A stretch of 64,000 nt of DNA from an uncultured Marinobacter sp. (lineage in GTDB: Bacteria > Pseudomonadota > Gammaproteobacteria > Pseudomonadales > Oleiphilaceae): contig NZ_CAJXKQ010000002.1 in assembly GCF_913055835.1 (NCBI RefSeq), positions 124,001 through 188,000 on the forward strand. The letters run 5' to 3'. The first letter of the stretch is position 1, and each line of letters opens with the position of its first letter. The notes under the pieces are model-generated. The model had not been told where the DNA came from. It did no database searches and saw only the letters and a program-made list of their open reading frames with translations. Shown here in pieces: positions 44,432 through 53,989 of the stretch. Both the position numbers and the translations under genes were made by a program.

Positions 44432-45547
44432 ATGGCCAGCGTCACTTTACGCAATATCTGCAAGAGCTATGACGAAGTCCAGGTTACCCGAGACGTGAAC
44501 CTGGACATTCAGGACGGAGAATTCGTGGTCTTTGTCGGGCCTTCCGGCTGCGGCAAGTCCACCCTGCTGCGTATGATCGCAGGTCTGGAGGACATTACCT
44601 CCGGCGACATGTACATCGGAAACGACCGGGTAAACAACCTGCCGCCCAAGGAACGGGAAGTAGGCATGGTGTTCCAGTCCTATGCCCTCTACCCCCACAT
44701 GGACGTGGCAGAGAACATGGCGTTTGGCCTCAAACTGGCCAAGACCAACAAGACCGAAATCAACCGTCGGGTCCAGGACGCCGCCAACCTGCTGCAACTG
44801 GACAAGCTCCTGGAGCGCAAGCCCAAGGACCTCTCCGGCGGCCAGCGCCAGCGCGTGGCCATTGGCCGGACCATTGTCCGGGAACCGGAGGTTTTCCTGT
44901 TTGACGAACCTCTGTCAAACCTCGACGCTTCCCTGCGGGTCCAGATGCGCATCGAAATCTCCCGCCTGCACAAACGTCTGGGCGCCACCATGGTGTACGT
45001 GACCCACGACCAGGTAGAAGCCATGACCATGGCCGACAAAATCGTTGCCCTGGACAATGGTTCCATCGCCCAGGTGGGCAAGCCCATGGAGCTGTACCAC
45101 TACCCGGCTACCCGTTTTGTCGCCGGCTTTATCGGCTCCCCGAAGATGAACTTCATTGACTGCACCGTTGCTTCCGCCAGCAGCCAGTCCGTCACCATCG
45201 TCATGCCGGGTGACCACCGACTGGAACTGCCGGTAAACGGTGCCGAGCTCTCTGAGGGCGAATCCGTCACCCTTGGCATTCGCCCGGAACACCTGAGCGA
45301 AGATCAGGAAGCCGACATGTATCTGCAAGGGGAAGTGCACGTGGTTGAACGCCTGGGCTACCAGACCCTGGTGCACCTGGACGTCAATAACGTCGAAGGC
45401 GTCATCACCATGCGCACGGACGGCTCCAACCCGATTCAGGAAGGCGCCCGAATGACCCTGGGCATGAACGCCAACAAATGCCACCTGTTCCGCCAGGACG
45501 GTAACGCCTGCCCCCGCCTCTACCGAGAGCCCTGCATCGATTTCTGA
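44432..45547 (+). CDS. malK: MalK, ATPase of the maltose/maltodextrin ABC importer
   Basis: 371 residues, as in E. coli MalK. Walker A is GPSGCGKST (36-44), the signature LSGGQRQR begins at 134, Walker B is VFLFDEP (154-160), and the switch His lies in [15 protein letters not shown]. The C-terminal regulatory domain (from about 240) contains FIGSPKMNF and LGIRPEHL. MalK powers MalFG; in enterics free MalK also restrains MalT. Here malK is separated from malEFG and sits behind the glucosidase gene, so both halves of the transporter must be balanced from two MalT-dependent promoters. It is followed by a strong terminator. Confidence 0.93.
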   Translation: MASVTLRNICKSYDEVQVTRDVNLDIQDGEFVVFVGPSGCGKSTLLRMIAGLEDITSGDMYIGNDRVNNLPPKEREVGMVFQSYALYPHMDVAENMAFGLKLAKTNKTEINRRVQDAANLLQLDKLLERKPKDLSGGQRQRVAIGRTIVREPEVFLFDEPLSNLDASLRVQMRIEISRLHKRLGATMVYVTHDQVEAMTMADKIVALDNGSIAQVGKPMELYHYPATRFVAGFIGSPKMNFIDCTVASASSQSVTIVMPGDHRLELPVNGAELSEGESVTLGIRPEHLSEDQEADMYLQGEVHVVERLGYQTLVHLDVNNVEGVITMRTDGSNPIQEGARMTLGMNANKCHLFRQDGNACPRLYREPCIDF

Positions 45548-45565
45548 TTCCCACTGACTTCCTCA

Positions 45566-45589
45566 GGGGCCCAGACGGGCCCCTTTTTT
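45566..45589 (+). terminator. Rho-independent terminator after malK
   Basis: The 7-bp stem GGGGCCC / GGGCCCC with AGAC loop is followed at once by six T residues. It lies 18 bp after the malK stop and ends the alpha-glucosidase-malK transcript. Confidence 0.93.
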
Positions 45590-45721
45590 CTGCCGCGTTA
45601 GAAACCACATCAACTCTGTCGATCCATAAGAATCGAAGCTCCTTTGATTGAAAACCACCTCCCGGCCGATGTGCGGCAAGTCATGCGTCCAAGTCTTGGC
45701 AACATCAGGATCGACAGACAC

Positions 45722-45761
45722 AAAAAAGCCCGGTCAGCAGGGGGGAATTAACCTGACCGGG
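45722..45761 (-). terminator. Rho-independent terminator of the malEFG operon
   Basis: Read on the minus strand, the arms CCCGGTCAG and CTGACCGGG (9 bp, exact) are followed by GC and six T residues. It lies about 50 bp after the malG stop. Confidence 0.9.
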
Positions 45762-45811
45762 TCGCGAAAGTTAACGCTGGAAGACGCTGGGATCGCGTAA
45801 AGAGAAGTCGC

Positions 45812-46702
45812 CTACCCTTTCACACCACCAGCGGTGAGGCCGCCGACAATCCACTTCTGGCAGTAGAGGAAGATCACGGTAATCGGCAGGCCGGAGAGTA
45901 CCGCCGCTGCCGCGAAATCACCCCACAGGTAGTTCTGTTCATAGAGGTACTGTTGGGCACCGACCGCCAGGGTCAGCTTATCGGTGTCCACCAGAAGCAC
46001 CGACGCCATCGGGTACTCCATGATCGTCATGATGAATGCCAGGATGAATACCACCACCAGAATCGGAACCGACAAGGGCAGCAGGATGTAACGGAACGCC
46101 TGCCAGGTGGTGGCGCCATCCACGATAGCGGCCTCCTCCAGGGAGCGGTCAATGGAGTCGAAGTAACCCTTGATGGTCCAGATATGCAGCGCCATGCCAC
46201 CCAGGGAGGCCACGATGACCGCGCCATGGGTATTCAGCCCGAGCCAGCTGACGTGATTGCCAATCTGATCGAACAGGGCGTACAAAGCCACCAGAGATAG
46301 CACCGGCGGGAACATCTGGAAGATCAGCATCGATTTCAGGACAAATCCCTTGCCGGCAAAACGCATGCGGGCAAAGGCGTAGGCACTGGTTGTGGAAAGC
46401 GCCAGGATCAGCACCGCCGAAACAACAGCAATCTTGATCGAATTCCAGAGCCACAGCAGGACCGGGAACGGCGGCTGAGTGGTCACACCATCTTCTCCGG
46501 TGTAGGGAATACCCAGCGCCAGATACCAGTGTTCCAGGGAAGGGTTCTCCGGCAGCAAGCTGCCGGATGCAAAATTACCGCTGCGGAACGAAATGGAAAT
46601 AACCATCAACAGCGGGAACAGAATGATCGCGATGAACGCCAGCATCCCCAGGTGGGATGCCAGCACGCGGTATTTGGTGGAGCGGGGTTCAACCATGGCC
46701 AT
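45812..46702 (-). CDS. malG: MalG, maltose ABC importer permease
   Basis: 296 residues, matching E. coli MalG (296). Six membrane helices and the cytoplasmic EAA loop ([24 protein letters not shown], the segment that docks on MalK) are clear. The end ([14 protein letters not shown]) matches the MalG C-terminal tail that enters the MalK dimer. AAGGAG precedes the ATG by 5 bp. It follows malF by 10 bp in the malEFG operon. Partners: MalF, MalK dimer and the binding protein MalE. Confidence 0.95.
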   Translation of the reverse strand: MAMVEPRSTKYRVLASHLGMLAFIAIILFPLLMVISISFRSGNFASGSLLPENPSLEHWYLALGIPYTGEDGVTTQPPFPVLLWLWNSIKIAVVSAVLILALSTTSAYAFARMRFAGKGFVLKSMLIFQMFPPVLSLVALYALFDQIGNHVSWLGLNTHGAVIVASLGGMALHIWTIKGYFDSIDRSLEEAAIVDGATTWQAFRYILLPLSVPILVVVFILAFIMTIMEYPMASVLLVDTDKLTLAVGAQQYLYEQNYLWGDFAAAAVLSGLPITVIFLYCQKWIVGGLTAGGVKG

Positions 46703-46712
46703 AAGAAGCTCC

Positions 46713-48206
46713 TTACACCTTGATCTTGGACAGCTTGAGATTGATCAGTGACAACGCGCCCACCACCAGGAAAATCGCAGTGGCAATAGCGGCGGCCAGA
46801 CCAAAGTTCTGTCCGGAGTCCTGGAACGCAATGCGGTAGGTGTAGCTCACCAGAAGATCGGTGGTACCTGCAGGCGTGCTGGCACCGATGATATCCGGGG
46901 CACCCCCGGTCAGCAGTGCAATCAGGACAAAGTTGTTGAAGTTGAATGCGAAGCTGGCGATCAGCAGCGGCATCAGCGGCTTGATGATCAACGGCAGGGT
47001 GATATTGAACAGATTGTTCACTGGCCCTGCCCCGTCCATGGCCGAGGCTTCATACAGGTCCCGGGGGATAGCCTGCAGAAGACCCATGCACAACAGCATC
47101 ATGTAGGGATAGCCAAGCCAGGTATTCACGATCAGAATCATGGTTCGGGCCAGCGCAGGGTCACTGAACCAGTCCGGACGAATGCCGAACAGGCCCTCCA
47201 GAACCAGGTTGATCTCACCGAAGTTCTGATTGAACAAGCCCTTGAACACCAGAATCGAGATAAACGCCGGCACTGCGTATGGCAGAATCAGCATGGTGCG
47301 GTAAAAGCCCTTGCCGCGAATCTGGTCCCACTGCAGCAGGTTGGCCAGCAACAGGCCCAGCGCCAGGGTAAAGACAACCGTGGCGACTGCAAACGAGAGC
47401 GTCCACACGAAAATCTCGAAGAATGGCCCGCGAATGGAAGGGTCGGTCACCACCTTGAGATAGTTGTCCCAGCCGATATTGACCGTCCAGCCAGGCGACA
47501 GGGCATTGCCATCGCCGTCCCGGTAGAAGCCGGTTTCCTGGTCCGGGAAATAGGTGACGCCGGTCTGGTTATTGGTCAGGCTGCCATTGTCATGCAGGGT
47601 AAACTGGGGATGAATCGCGGCGAAAGAGCGCAGGCTGGCCTGACTCAACTCGCGCCCGTCTTCGGTGATCAGGGTTAGCTCCGAGAGTTGGCCCCTGAGC
47701 TGGATGATCTCGCGAATGGACAGGGGCTCACCTTGCGGTTTGCCAGACACCGGCAACACCGGTGCCGAGCGCTCGCCCGCCTCCAGGTTTACCGGTGTTG
47801 AAGTCAGGTTCTGATGCTCTCCCTCGAGCCAGAACACATAGCCTTCATCGGTTTTGTACAGCTGGTAGTCGTAGCGAACCGCCTCAGACTGATAGGTCCG
47901 GCTCAGGAGGTTTTCCTGCACCTGCTCGAAACTCAGCAGGTTGCTGGCGCTGTAATTGGTGAAGCCGATGCCAACGGTGTACATCAGGGGGAAAATGACG
48001 AACAGCCCCATGCCGGCAATGGCCGGAAAAATGTACCGGTGCGCGTACAGCTTCTTGCTGACAAACACCGCAACAGCCGACGCGGTGAGCACCAGAAACA
48101 GCATGGCGAAGACAAACTCACGCTGGGCGTAGAGTGCCAGAATGAGGTAGAGCGCGGCACCGACCAACGCCGTCAGCGCGCCCCATTTAAGAAATACTCG
48201 GGTCAT
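46713..48206 (-). CDS. malF: MalF, maltose ABC importer permease with large periplasmic P2 loop
   Basis: 497 residues from ATG 48206 (E. coli MalF has 514); ATGs at 48254 or earlier are possible, but conserved sequence starts around [10 protein letters not shown]. Eight helices, the long P2 periplasmic loop between helices 3 and 4 (about 90-265), and late motifs such as [21 protein letters not shown] and [14 protein letters not shown] match MalF nearly word for word. The P2 loop contacts MalE and holds it over the pore. The 162-bp gap to malE contains a 13-bp hairpin. Expression relative to malE is probably lowered by that structure. Confidence 0.95.
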   Translation of the reverse strand: MTRVFLKWGALTALVGAALYLILALYAQREFVFAMLFLVLTASAVAVFVSKKLYAHRYIFPAIAGMGLFVIFPLMYTVGIGFTNYSASNLLSFEQVQENLLSRTYQSEAVRYDYQLYKTDEGYVFWLEGEHQNLTSTPVNLEAGERSAPVLPVSGKPQGEPLSIREIIQLRGQLSELTLITEDGRELSQASLRSFAAIHPQFTLHDNGSLTNNQTGVTYFPDQETGFYRDGDGNALSPGWTVNIGWDNYLKVVTDPSIRGPFFEIFVWTLSFAVATVVFTLALGLLLANLLQWDQIRGKGFYRTMLILPYAVPAFISILVFKGLFNQNFGEINLVLEGLFGIRPDWFSDPALARTMILIVNTWLGYPYMMLLCMGLLQAIPRDLYEASAMDGAGPVNNLFNITLPLIIKPLMPLLIASFAFNFNNFVLIALLTGGAPDIIGASTPAGTTDLLVSYTYRIAFQDSGQNFGLAAAIATAIFLVVGALSLINLKLSKIKV

Positions 48207-48321
48207 GGAGTGTCTGCTTTCAATACCGGGAGAGGACAGGGTTTCCGTTATCATTGTAGTCAGCCCGTTGATTACCGTCGCACCTCGGCAACGGCGAATT
48301 TTCATGCACGTCTCAGCGGGA

Positions 48322-48355
48322 CGGTGTCGGACGGGAGCAAAACCGTCCGACACCG
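48322..48355 (-). promoter_or_regulatory. Stable mRNA hairpin between malE and malF
   Basis: CGGTGTCGGACGG and CCGTCCGACACCG pair perfectly (13 bp) around an 8-nt loop. On the mal transcript it lies directly after the malE stop and is not followed by a T-run. In E. coli, REP hairpins at the same place protect malE mRNA from 3' decay. Confidence 0.75.
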
Positions 48356-48368
48356 GATTACCCTATGG

Positions 48369-49568
48369 TTACCGGGTAATTCGCTGTGCTGCCGCGTTCA
48401 GGGCATCTTCAACGGACTGACGTCCGGACGTGATGTTCTGCAGGGCCGGGCCCATGGACGACCAGAAGGCACCCATGGCCGGTACGTTCGGCATGGGTTC
48501 GCCCAACTGGGCATTCTCGAAGGTGGCCTTGATATTGGGATCGGATGAGAGCTCGTCCATGAATTCCTTGTTGGCCACGGCACCCAGGGGAACGTCGTTA
48601 TTCACCATTTTCAGGCCCTTGACGGAGAGCGCGTAGTTCTCCAGGAACTCAACCGCCAGATCCTTGTTGGGACTGGCAGAGTTGAGGGTCGCGGCCATGA
48701 CGCCCACCATCGGTTTGCTGGGCTGCCCGTCCACCGTCGGAATGGTGGTTACACCGAAGTTGATGCCGCTTTTCTCAAGGTTGCCCCAGGCCCAGGGGCC
48801 GTTGATCATCATGGCCGTCTCGCCCTTGTTGAAGCTGGACTCCATGGCGCTATAGTCGGCTCCGCGGGGCATCACACCCTCCTCGATCAACCGGGTCAAC
48901 GCTTTGGCACCTTTGATGGCCCCTTCGGTGTTCACGCCGGTATCCTTCACATCGACCGAACCATCGGCGTTTTCACCGAAGATATATCCCCCGGCTGCAG
49001 CCAGCATCGGCCAGGTAAAGTAGGTGTTGTTGTAGTCCCACAGAATGGCGCGCTTGCCGTCTTCCGCCAGCTTTTGGTGAACGGCAGGAATGTCTTCGAA
49101 CGCGCTGGGAGGCTCTGGCAACAGATCCTTGTTGTAGATCAGACCAATAGACTCGACCGCCATCGGATAGCCGTACATCTTGCCGTCCACCGTGACCGCA
49201 TCCCAGGTAAAGTCATAGTTGGCGTCAATCACGCTCTGGGAAGGTTTGATCTCGGAAATAATGCCGCTCTGGGCCCATTCACCGAAACGGTCGTGGGCCC
49301 AGATGAAGATATCCGGGCCATTGCCCGTGGCAGCAGATTGCTGGAACTTGTCGGTGGCGCTGTCCGGGTGGGCGACTTCAACCGGGATACCGGTTTCTTG
49401 AGTGAACCAGTCCCCCACTTCCTGCAAGCCGTCATAGCCTTTGTCACCGTTGATCCAGACCAGAAGCTTGCCTTCTTCGATCTCGGCATGGGCCGGCGCG
49501 GAGACGCCGAAGGTAGCGGCAACAATGGAGGCTGCGAGAGTGCTGCGGATAAAAGTTCGACGATTCAT
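48369..49568 (-). CDS. malE: MalE, periplasmic maltose/maltodextrin-binding protein
   Basis: 399 residues (E. coli 396). The mature start [20 protein letters not shown] and [18 protein letters not shown] match MalE closely, as does SWAYEEELAKDP-like layout further on ([18 protein letters not shown]). The signal peptide (cleavage near PAHA/E) starts MNRRTFIR, a twin-arginine-like string; hydrophobicity suggests Sec, but Tat export cannot be excluded. MalE delivers maltose and maltodextrins to MalFGK. It is divergent from the amylase gene, with a MalT-type control region between. First gene of malEFG. Confidence 0.95.
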   Translation of the reverse strand: MNRRTFIRSTLAASIVAATFGVSAPAHAEIEEGKLLVWINGDKGYDGLQEVGDWFTQETGIPVEVAHPDSATDKFQQSAATGNGPDIFIWAHDRFGEWAQSGIISEIKPSQSVIDANYDFTWDAVTVDGKMYGYPMAVESIGLIYNKDLLPEPPSAFEDIPAVHQKLAEDGKRAILWDYNNTYFTWPMLAAAGGYIFGENADGSVDVKDTGVNTEGAIKGAKALTRLIEEGVMPRGADYSAMESSFNKGETAMMINGPWAWGNLEKSGINFGVTTIPTVDGQPSKPMVGVMAATLNSASPNKDLAVEFLENYALSVKGLKMVNNDVPLGAVANKEFMDELSSDPNIKATFENAQLGEPMPNVPAMGAFWSSMGPALQNITSGRQSVEDALNAAAQRITR

Positions 49569-49829
49569 CAGGTGATTCCTCTGTATGTTCTTGCCTTATT
49601 CTTGTTTTCCGGCCATTCACGAGGTTGTCGGGCCGGACTGAACGCAAACTTTCTTTTGCGAGTATTGGCACTGTGTGGCAATTCCGGGTAATAAGCATCA
49701 CCCCTTATTTCATTCCCCGAGGCGTAGTAGAGGGGAGTAGACAGGCGTAGAAAATTCCTTCTACCACCCCGGGGTGGAGTCTGGTTTGATGGCATCCACA
49801 AGAATGAAAACCGAAACGGAGCAATTGCC
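49569..49829. promoter_or_regulatory. malE-malS divergent control region with MalT-box-like sites
   Basis: This 261-bp gap carries GGGGAGTAGA at 49732-49741, nearly identical to the second box of the glucosidase cluster. Related strings are GGCGTAGTAG (49721-49730) and GGCGTAG (49744-49750). The 14-bp palindrome CCACCCCGGGGTGG (49764-49777), whose halves are box-like on both strands, lies closer to malS. Several boxes in phase between divergent mal promoters would resemble the enteric malE-malK region. Confidence 0.65.
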
Positions 49830-51653
49830 ATGAGCCCTCGCGCCAGACACCTGAAACTCTCAGCTTGTATCGCCTCAGCCCTGATTACAGCCGGTTGTGC
49901 CTCCGGCCCGGGCAAACCCGCAGTTGTGGCCGGGCCACCCTCAGCCAATGATACCAATGTCTTTTGCGAAGCGGCGTCAGCCGAAATGACGATTCCGGTC
50001 GGTTCCGCATTCCCGGACGGGACGCTCGTCCGGGATTTCTACACGGGAAACACTGCCCGGGTTATCGATGGTGAGGTAACCATGGCGCCGGGTGCCAACG
50101 CCGAGGGGTTGGTGTTACTGGAATCAGTCGACGCCAAGGCGCGCCAGTTTAGCTGGGGCGGTGCGACCGTCTATTTCGCCGTGACAGACCGGTTTGCCAA
50201 TGGCACGACCGGCAACGACCAGAATTATGGACGCCAACCAGACGGAAAGGATGAAATCGGCACCTTCCATGGCGGTGATTTTGTAGGCCTGACCCAGAAA
50301 CTGGATTACCTGTCGGAACTGGGGGTCAGCGCCCTCTGGATCACGCCTCCGTTCGAACAGATGCACGGCTGGGTAGGCGGTGGTGACCGGGGCGATTTCC
50401 AGCACTACGGGTACCATGGCTATTACGCCCTGGACTTCACGGTCCCGGATGCCAACTTTGGTACCCGGGAAGAATTCCGGACTCTCGTCCAGGAAGCCCA
50501 TAAACGAGACATCCGGGTGGTCATGGACGTGGTTATGAACCACCCAGGCTACAGTACCCTGCAGGATATGCAGACCTTTGAATTCGGTTCGCTGTTTGAG
50601 GGATTCGAAAAGCATCTGCCCGAGCGCTGGGGCGACTGGCAACCGGAATCCTGGGAAAACTTCCACGCCTACCATGCCCTCATTGATTACGATCATCCGG
50701 ATTGGCGCAACTGGTGGGGCAAAGACTGGGTCCGGGCCGGTATTGCCGACTACGACACGCCGCCTAACGCCTCCGTGGATGCCCAGCGCGGCTCTCTCGC
50801 GTTTCTGCCAGATTTCAAGACAGAGGCCGAAAAGCCCGTGGATCTGCCGGTGTTCCTGCGGAATAAAGCCAGCTCAAGAAGCCAGCAACTGGACGATGCC
50901 ACCGTTCGGGATTACCTGATCACCTGGCTGACCGACTGGGTCCGGGAATTCGGAGTGGACGGCTTCCGGGTGGATACCGCCAAGCATGTGGAACCGGAGG
51001 CCTGGCTCGCGCTCAAACAGGAGGCCCAGGCAGCCCTGGATGAGTACCGCAGCCGCAATCCCGACGCCGACCTGCCAGCCGAGGAGTTCTGGATGGTTGC
51101 CGAGGTATTCCCCCATTCGGTTCGCAAGACCGCCTATTTCGATGCCGGCTTCGATGCGGTGATCAACTTCGACCTGCAGGAGGAGGCCCGTGCCGGCGCG
51201 CAATGTCTGCCCGCCATGGAGCCCATCTATAGTGATTACGCCAGCAAACTGCATGGCGAAGAAAACTTCAATGTGATGAGCTATATCTCCTCCCACGACA
51301 CCAAACTGTTCAGCCAGATCGCCGGCAATGATCCCTCGCTACAGAAGCGGGCCGCAGCGGCTCTCATGCTTACGCCTGGCGCAGTTCAGGTGTTCTATGG
51401 TGATGAGTCCGGCCGGGCGTTCGGGCCAACCGGATCGGATCCGCATCAGGGCACCCGCTCGGACATGAACTGGAATGCCATTGAGAATGGCGAGGTGTCC
51501 GGTATCCTTGCGCACTGGCAGAAGCTGGGGCAGTTCCGTGAGCGTCATCCCGTGATTGGCGCAGGCGAGCACCGGTTGATCAGCCAGCAACCCTATGTTT
51601 TCTCAAGAACCAACGGCGATGACCGGGTGGTGATTGCGTTCGGAAGAAAGTGA
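49830..51653 (+). CDS. malS: MalS-type alpha-amylase, probable lipoprotein
   Basis: 607 residues. The signal peptide ends in ALITAGC (Cys24), a lipobox, so unlike soluble periplasmic E. coli MalS this enzyme is probably lipid-anchored. Sequence blocks follow MalS: GTFHGGDFVGLTQKLDYL, PPFEQMHGWVGGGDRGD, and MDVVMNHPGY. Catalytic residues are Asp382 (GFRVDTAKH), Glu425 (MVAEVF) and Asp490 (SSHDTKLF). It should cut long maltodextrins or starch fragments outside the inner membrane, yielding sugars for MalE. It diverges from malE and is followed after 7 bp by an aldo/keto reductase gene. Confidence 0.9.
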   Translation: MSPRARHLKLSACIASALITAGCASGPGKPAVVAGPPSANDTNVFCEAASAEMTIPVGSAFPDGTLVRDFYTGNTARVIDGEVTMAPGANAEGLVLLESVDAKARQFSWGGATVYFAVTDRFANGTTGNDQNYGRQPDGKDEIGTFHGGDFVGLTQKLDYLSELGVSALWITPPFEQMHGWVGGGDRGDFQHYGYHGYYALDFTVPDANFGTREEFRTLVQEAHKRDIRVVMDVVMNHPGYSTLQDMQTFEFGSLFEGFEKHLPERWGDWQPESWENFHAYHALIDYDHPDWRNWWGKDWVRAGIADYDTPPNASVDAQRGSLAFLPDFKTEAEKPVDLPVFLRNKASSRSQQLDDATVRDYLITWLTDWVREFGVDGFRVDTAKHVEPEAWLALKQEAQAALDEYRSRNPDADLPAEEFWMVAEVFPHSVRKTAYFDAGFDAVINFDLQEEARAGAQCLPAMEPIYSDYASKLHGEENFNVMSYISSHDTKLFSQIAGNDPSLQKRAAAALMLTPGAVQVFYGDESGRAFGPTGSDPHQGTRSDMNWNAIENGEVSGILAHWQKLGQFRERHPVIGAGEHRLISQQPYVFSRTNGDDRVVIAFGRK

Positions 51654-51660
51654 CCTGACC

Positions 51661-52539
51661 ATGAGTTATTCGAGATTTCTGGAAGACACTCCTCTTGTTC
51701 TTGGCATGATGCGTCTGCTCGACCATGCCGATCTCTGCCAGCCGGCACGGCTGGCAGACTGGATCCAGGGAAGGCTGGATGAAGGACTGACTGTCTTCGA
51801 TCATGCCGACATCTACGGAGATGGCGAGTGCGAGCGTGTTTTTGGGGAGGCACTGGCGACCTCACCGGAATTGCGTCAGAAAGTGCAGGTTATCTCCAAG
51901 GCCGGAATTGTGCCGGCCCATCAGGACCCCAGCCAGTGGACCACCAAACACTATCGGGCTGAAGCAGACTATTTTTCCGGGGCTATCGACAGGTCGCTCA
52001 GCCGGCTCCGGGTTGAGCAGATTCACACGTTCCTTATTCACCGGCCAGACCCGCTGATGGAGGCGGAGTCGCTGGCGAGAACCCTGGAACAGGCCGTCAG
52101 CGCCGGCAAGATTCGGCACATCGGAGTGTCCAATTTCCTGCCGGAGCAGTGGCGCTGGCTTCAGAAAAATACCCGCCTGCCCCTGGTTTGTAATCAGAGC
52201 GAGCTGTCACTCAGTAATGCAGAACCGTTGTTCGATGGCACCTATGAGGCCCATCTGAACGATGGACTGCGCTGGCTCGCCTGGTCACCGCTCGCCGGTG
52301 GCGCCCTACCCGGTTCAGTTCCTGAGAGCCTGCTGCAAGCCGCAAGGGAAGAAACCGGGCTGTGCGAGACCGGACTGGCCATCGCCTGGCTGCGTCAGCT
52401 TCCGGGTGCCCCTATCCCGGTTCTTGGCTCCATGCGCGAGGCCAGAATTGAGGCTGCGCTCAAGGGCACCCGCACGGCTCTGCCCAGACCTCTCTGGTAC
52501 GCAATACTTGAAGCAATGCGGCAAACTGCGGTGCCCTGA
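51661..52539 (+). CDS. Aldo/keto reductase family oxidoreductase (YdhF-like)
   Basis: 292 residues from ATG 51661; an earlier in-frame ATG at 51634 would overlap malS. The family tetrad is present: Asp47 and Tyr52 in FDHADIYGDG, Lys in VISKAGIVP and His in FLIHRPDPL. The NADPH-binding C-terminal part contains PIPVLGSMREARIEAAL. It belongs with E. coli YdhF, whose substrate is not known. Being 7 bp from malS it may share the MalT-controlled transcript, though a sugar-related role is not shown. Confidence 0.87.
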   Translation: MSYSRFLEDTPLVLGMMRLLDHADLCQPARLADWIQGRLDEGLTVFDHADIYGDGECERVFGEALATSPELRQKVQVISKAGIVPAHQDPSQWTTKHYRAEADYFSGAIDRSLSRLRVEQIHTFLIHRPDPLMEAESLARTLEQAVSAGKIRHIGVSNFLPEQWRWLQKNTRLPLVCNQSELSLSNAEPLFDGTYEAHLNDGLRWLAWSPLAGGALPGSVPESLLQAAREETGLCETGLAIAWLRQLPGAPIPVLGSMREARIEAALKGTRTALPRPLWYAILEAMRQTAVP

Positions 52540-52550
52540 GGGGCATCGCA
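52527..52550 (+). terminator. Possible terminator hairpin after the aldo/keto reductase gene
   Basis: TGCGGTGCCC and GGGCATCGCA form a 10-bp stem with one G-T pair and a TGAG loop that includes the stop codon. The T-run is poor (AAAGTTGATATAAG follows), so termination is uncertain. Confidence 0.45.
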
Positions 52551-52715
52551 AAGTTGATATAAGTCACTGATCTACAATTTGTTACCCAAAATTCCACTTT
52601 AGTCCCATTGTTGGCTCCATAATCAGCGCTGACACTAGCTCTGCTTAACAAATAATCAAAAAAAGATTCGCAGCCCTCTCCACCAGTGGCGCTGCAATTC
52701 TGGAGGCCAACCTGA

Positions 52716-53966
52716 ATGAATCTCAGAAAAGTACTCTTTTCTGCTTGCCTGCTTTTGCTGGCGAGCACTACTGTCTATGCCGAAACCCTGAAAATCGGCC
52801 TGAACTATCCGCAAACCGGTCGCTACAAGGATCAGGGCCTGCAACAGCGCCTGGGCGCCTTCCTGGCCGTTGACGAAATCAACAAGGCCGGCGGTGTCAT
52901 GGGCCGCCAACTGGAACTGGTGATCAGAAATACCCGCGGTGAACCTGCCCAGGGCGCAAAGAACACCGCAGAGCTCATTGACCGTGAAGGCGTCCAGATG
53001 GTGTTCGGCGGCGTCTCCAGTGCCGTTGCCATTGCCTCTGGCAAAGCCGCCCGGGATCGCGACCGGATTTACTTCGGCACACTCACCTATTCGAACGCCA
53101 CCACCGGCGCCGAAGGTCATTCCCACATGTTCCGGGAGCCCTACAATGCCTGGATGACGGCCAAGGCGTTGAGCCAATATCTCACCACCAATCACGCCGA
53201 CGACGAATACTTCTACATCACCGCTGACTACACCTGGGGCTGGTCTGTGGAAGAGTCCGTACGCAAGTTTTCGGGAACCGAGGACACCCAGCGCCACCAG
53301 GGCGTGAAAACGCCTTTCCCCCGAGCACTGATTACCGACTTCCGTGAAGCGCTGGAGCAGGCGGAAGCGAGCGATGCCAAAGTCCTGATGATGGTTCTTT
53401 TCGGTGACGACATGGTTCGAGCCCTGAATGTTGCCTACGAAATGGGCCTCACCAAGAAAATGCAGATCGTTGTGCCCAACCTCACCCTCGGCATGGCACG
53501 CCAGGTAGGCCCCACCATTATGGAAGGCGTTATCGGCGGTTCGCCCTGGGTATGGAACGCTCCCTACGAGCTGAACTATCCGAGAGGCAAGGAATTTGTA
53601 GAGGCCTTCTCAGCGCGATATGAAATGCGACCATCCACCGCTGCGGCCTCTGCCTACAGCATTGTTTACCAATACAAGGATGCTGTGGAGCGTACCGGCA
53701 CCACCAACACCGCCCGCCTCATCCAGGCGCTGGAGGGACACAGATACACGTTCCTGAAGGACGAACAGTACTGGCGGGAATTCGATCACCAGAATGTTCA
53801 GACGGTGTACGTGGTCAAGGTGAAACCGCGTAACACCATCATCGCCGACGAATACGGTTCCGATTATTTCAGCATCATCGATTCCATGCCCGGCGACCAG
53901 GCAGCCCAGACCCGGGAAGAATGGGAAGAGCGGCGCCGGGAGGCTGGCAAGCCTCTCCGGCTCTGA
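52716..53966 (+). CDS. Orphan periplasmic binding protein, Leu/Ile/Val or urea type
   Basis: 416 residues with a signal peptide (cleavage near VYAE, residue 22). Type I periplasmic binding fold: LKIGLNYPQTGRYKDQG at the mature start, GGVMGRQLELVIRNTRGEP, and VQMVFGGVSSAVAIASG. It should bind a small ligand such as an amino acid, urea or related amide. No permease or ATPase gene is adjacent, so it either uses a distant transporter or serves a sensor. A 176-bp gap precedes it and a 23-bp gap separates it tail-to-tail from gapN. Its last residues are charged (EEWEERRREAGKP). Confidence 0.82.
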   Translation: MNLRKVLFSACLLLLASTTVYAETLKIGLNYPQTGRYKDQGLQQRLGAFLAVDEINKAGGVMGRQLELVIRNTRGEPAQGAKNTAELIDREGVQMVFGGVSSAVAIASGKAARDRDRIYFGTLTYSNATTGAEGHSHMFREPYNAWMTAKALSQYLTTNHADDEYFYITADYTWGWSVEESVRKFSGTEDTQRHQGVKTPFPRALITDFREALEQAEASDAKVLMMVLFGDDMVRALNVAYEMGLTKKMQIVVPNLTLGMARQVGPTIMEGVIGGSPWVWNAPYELNYPRGKEFVEAFSARYEMRPSTAAASAYSIVYQYKDAVERTGTTNTARLIQALEGHRYTFLKDEQYWREFDHQNVQTVYVVKVKPRNTIIADEYGSDYFSIIDSMPGDQAAQTREEWEERRREAGKPLRL

Positions 53967-53989
53967 GCTCACACTACAAGATCCGGCGA

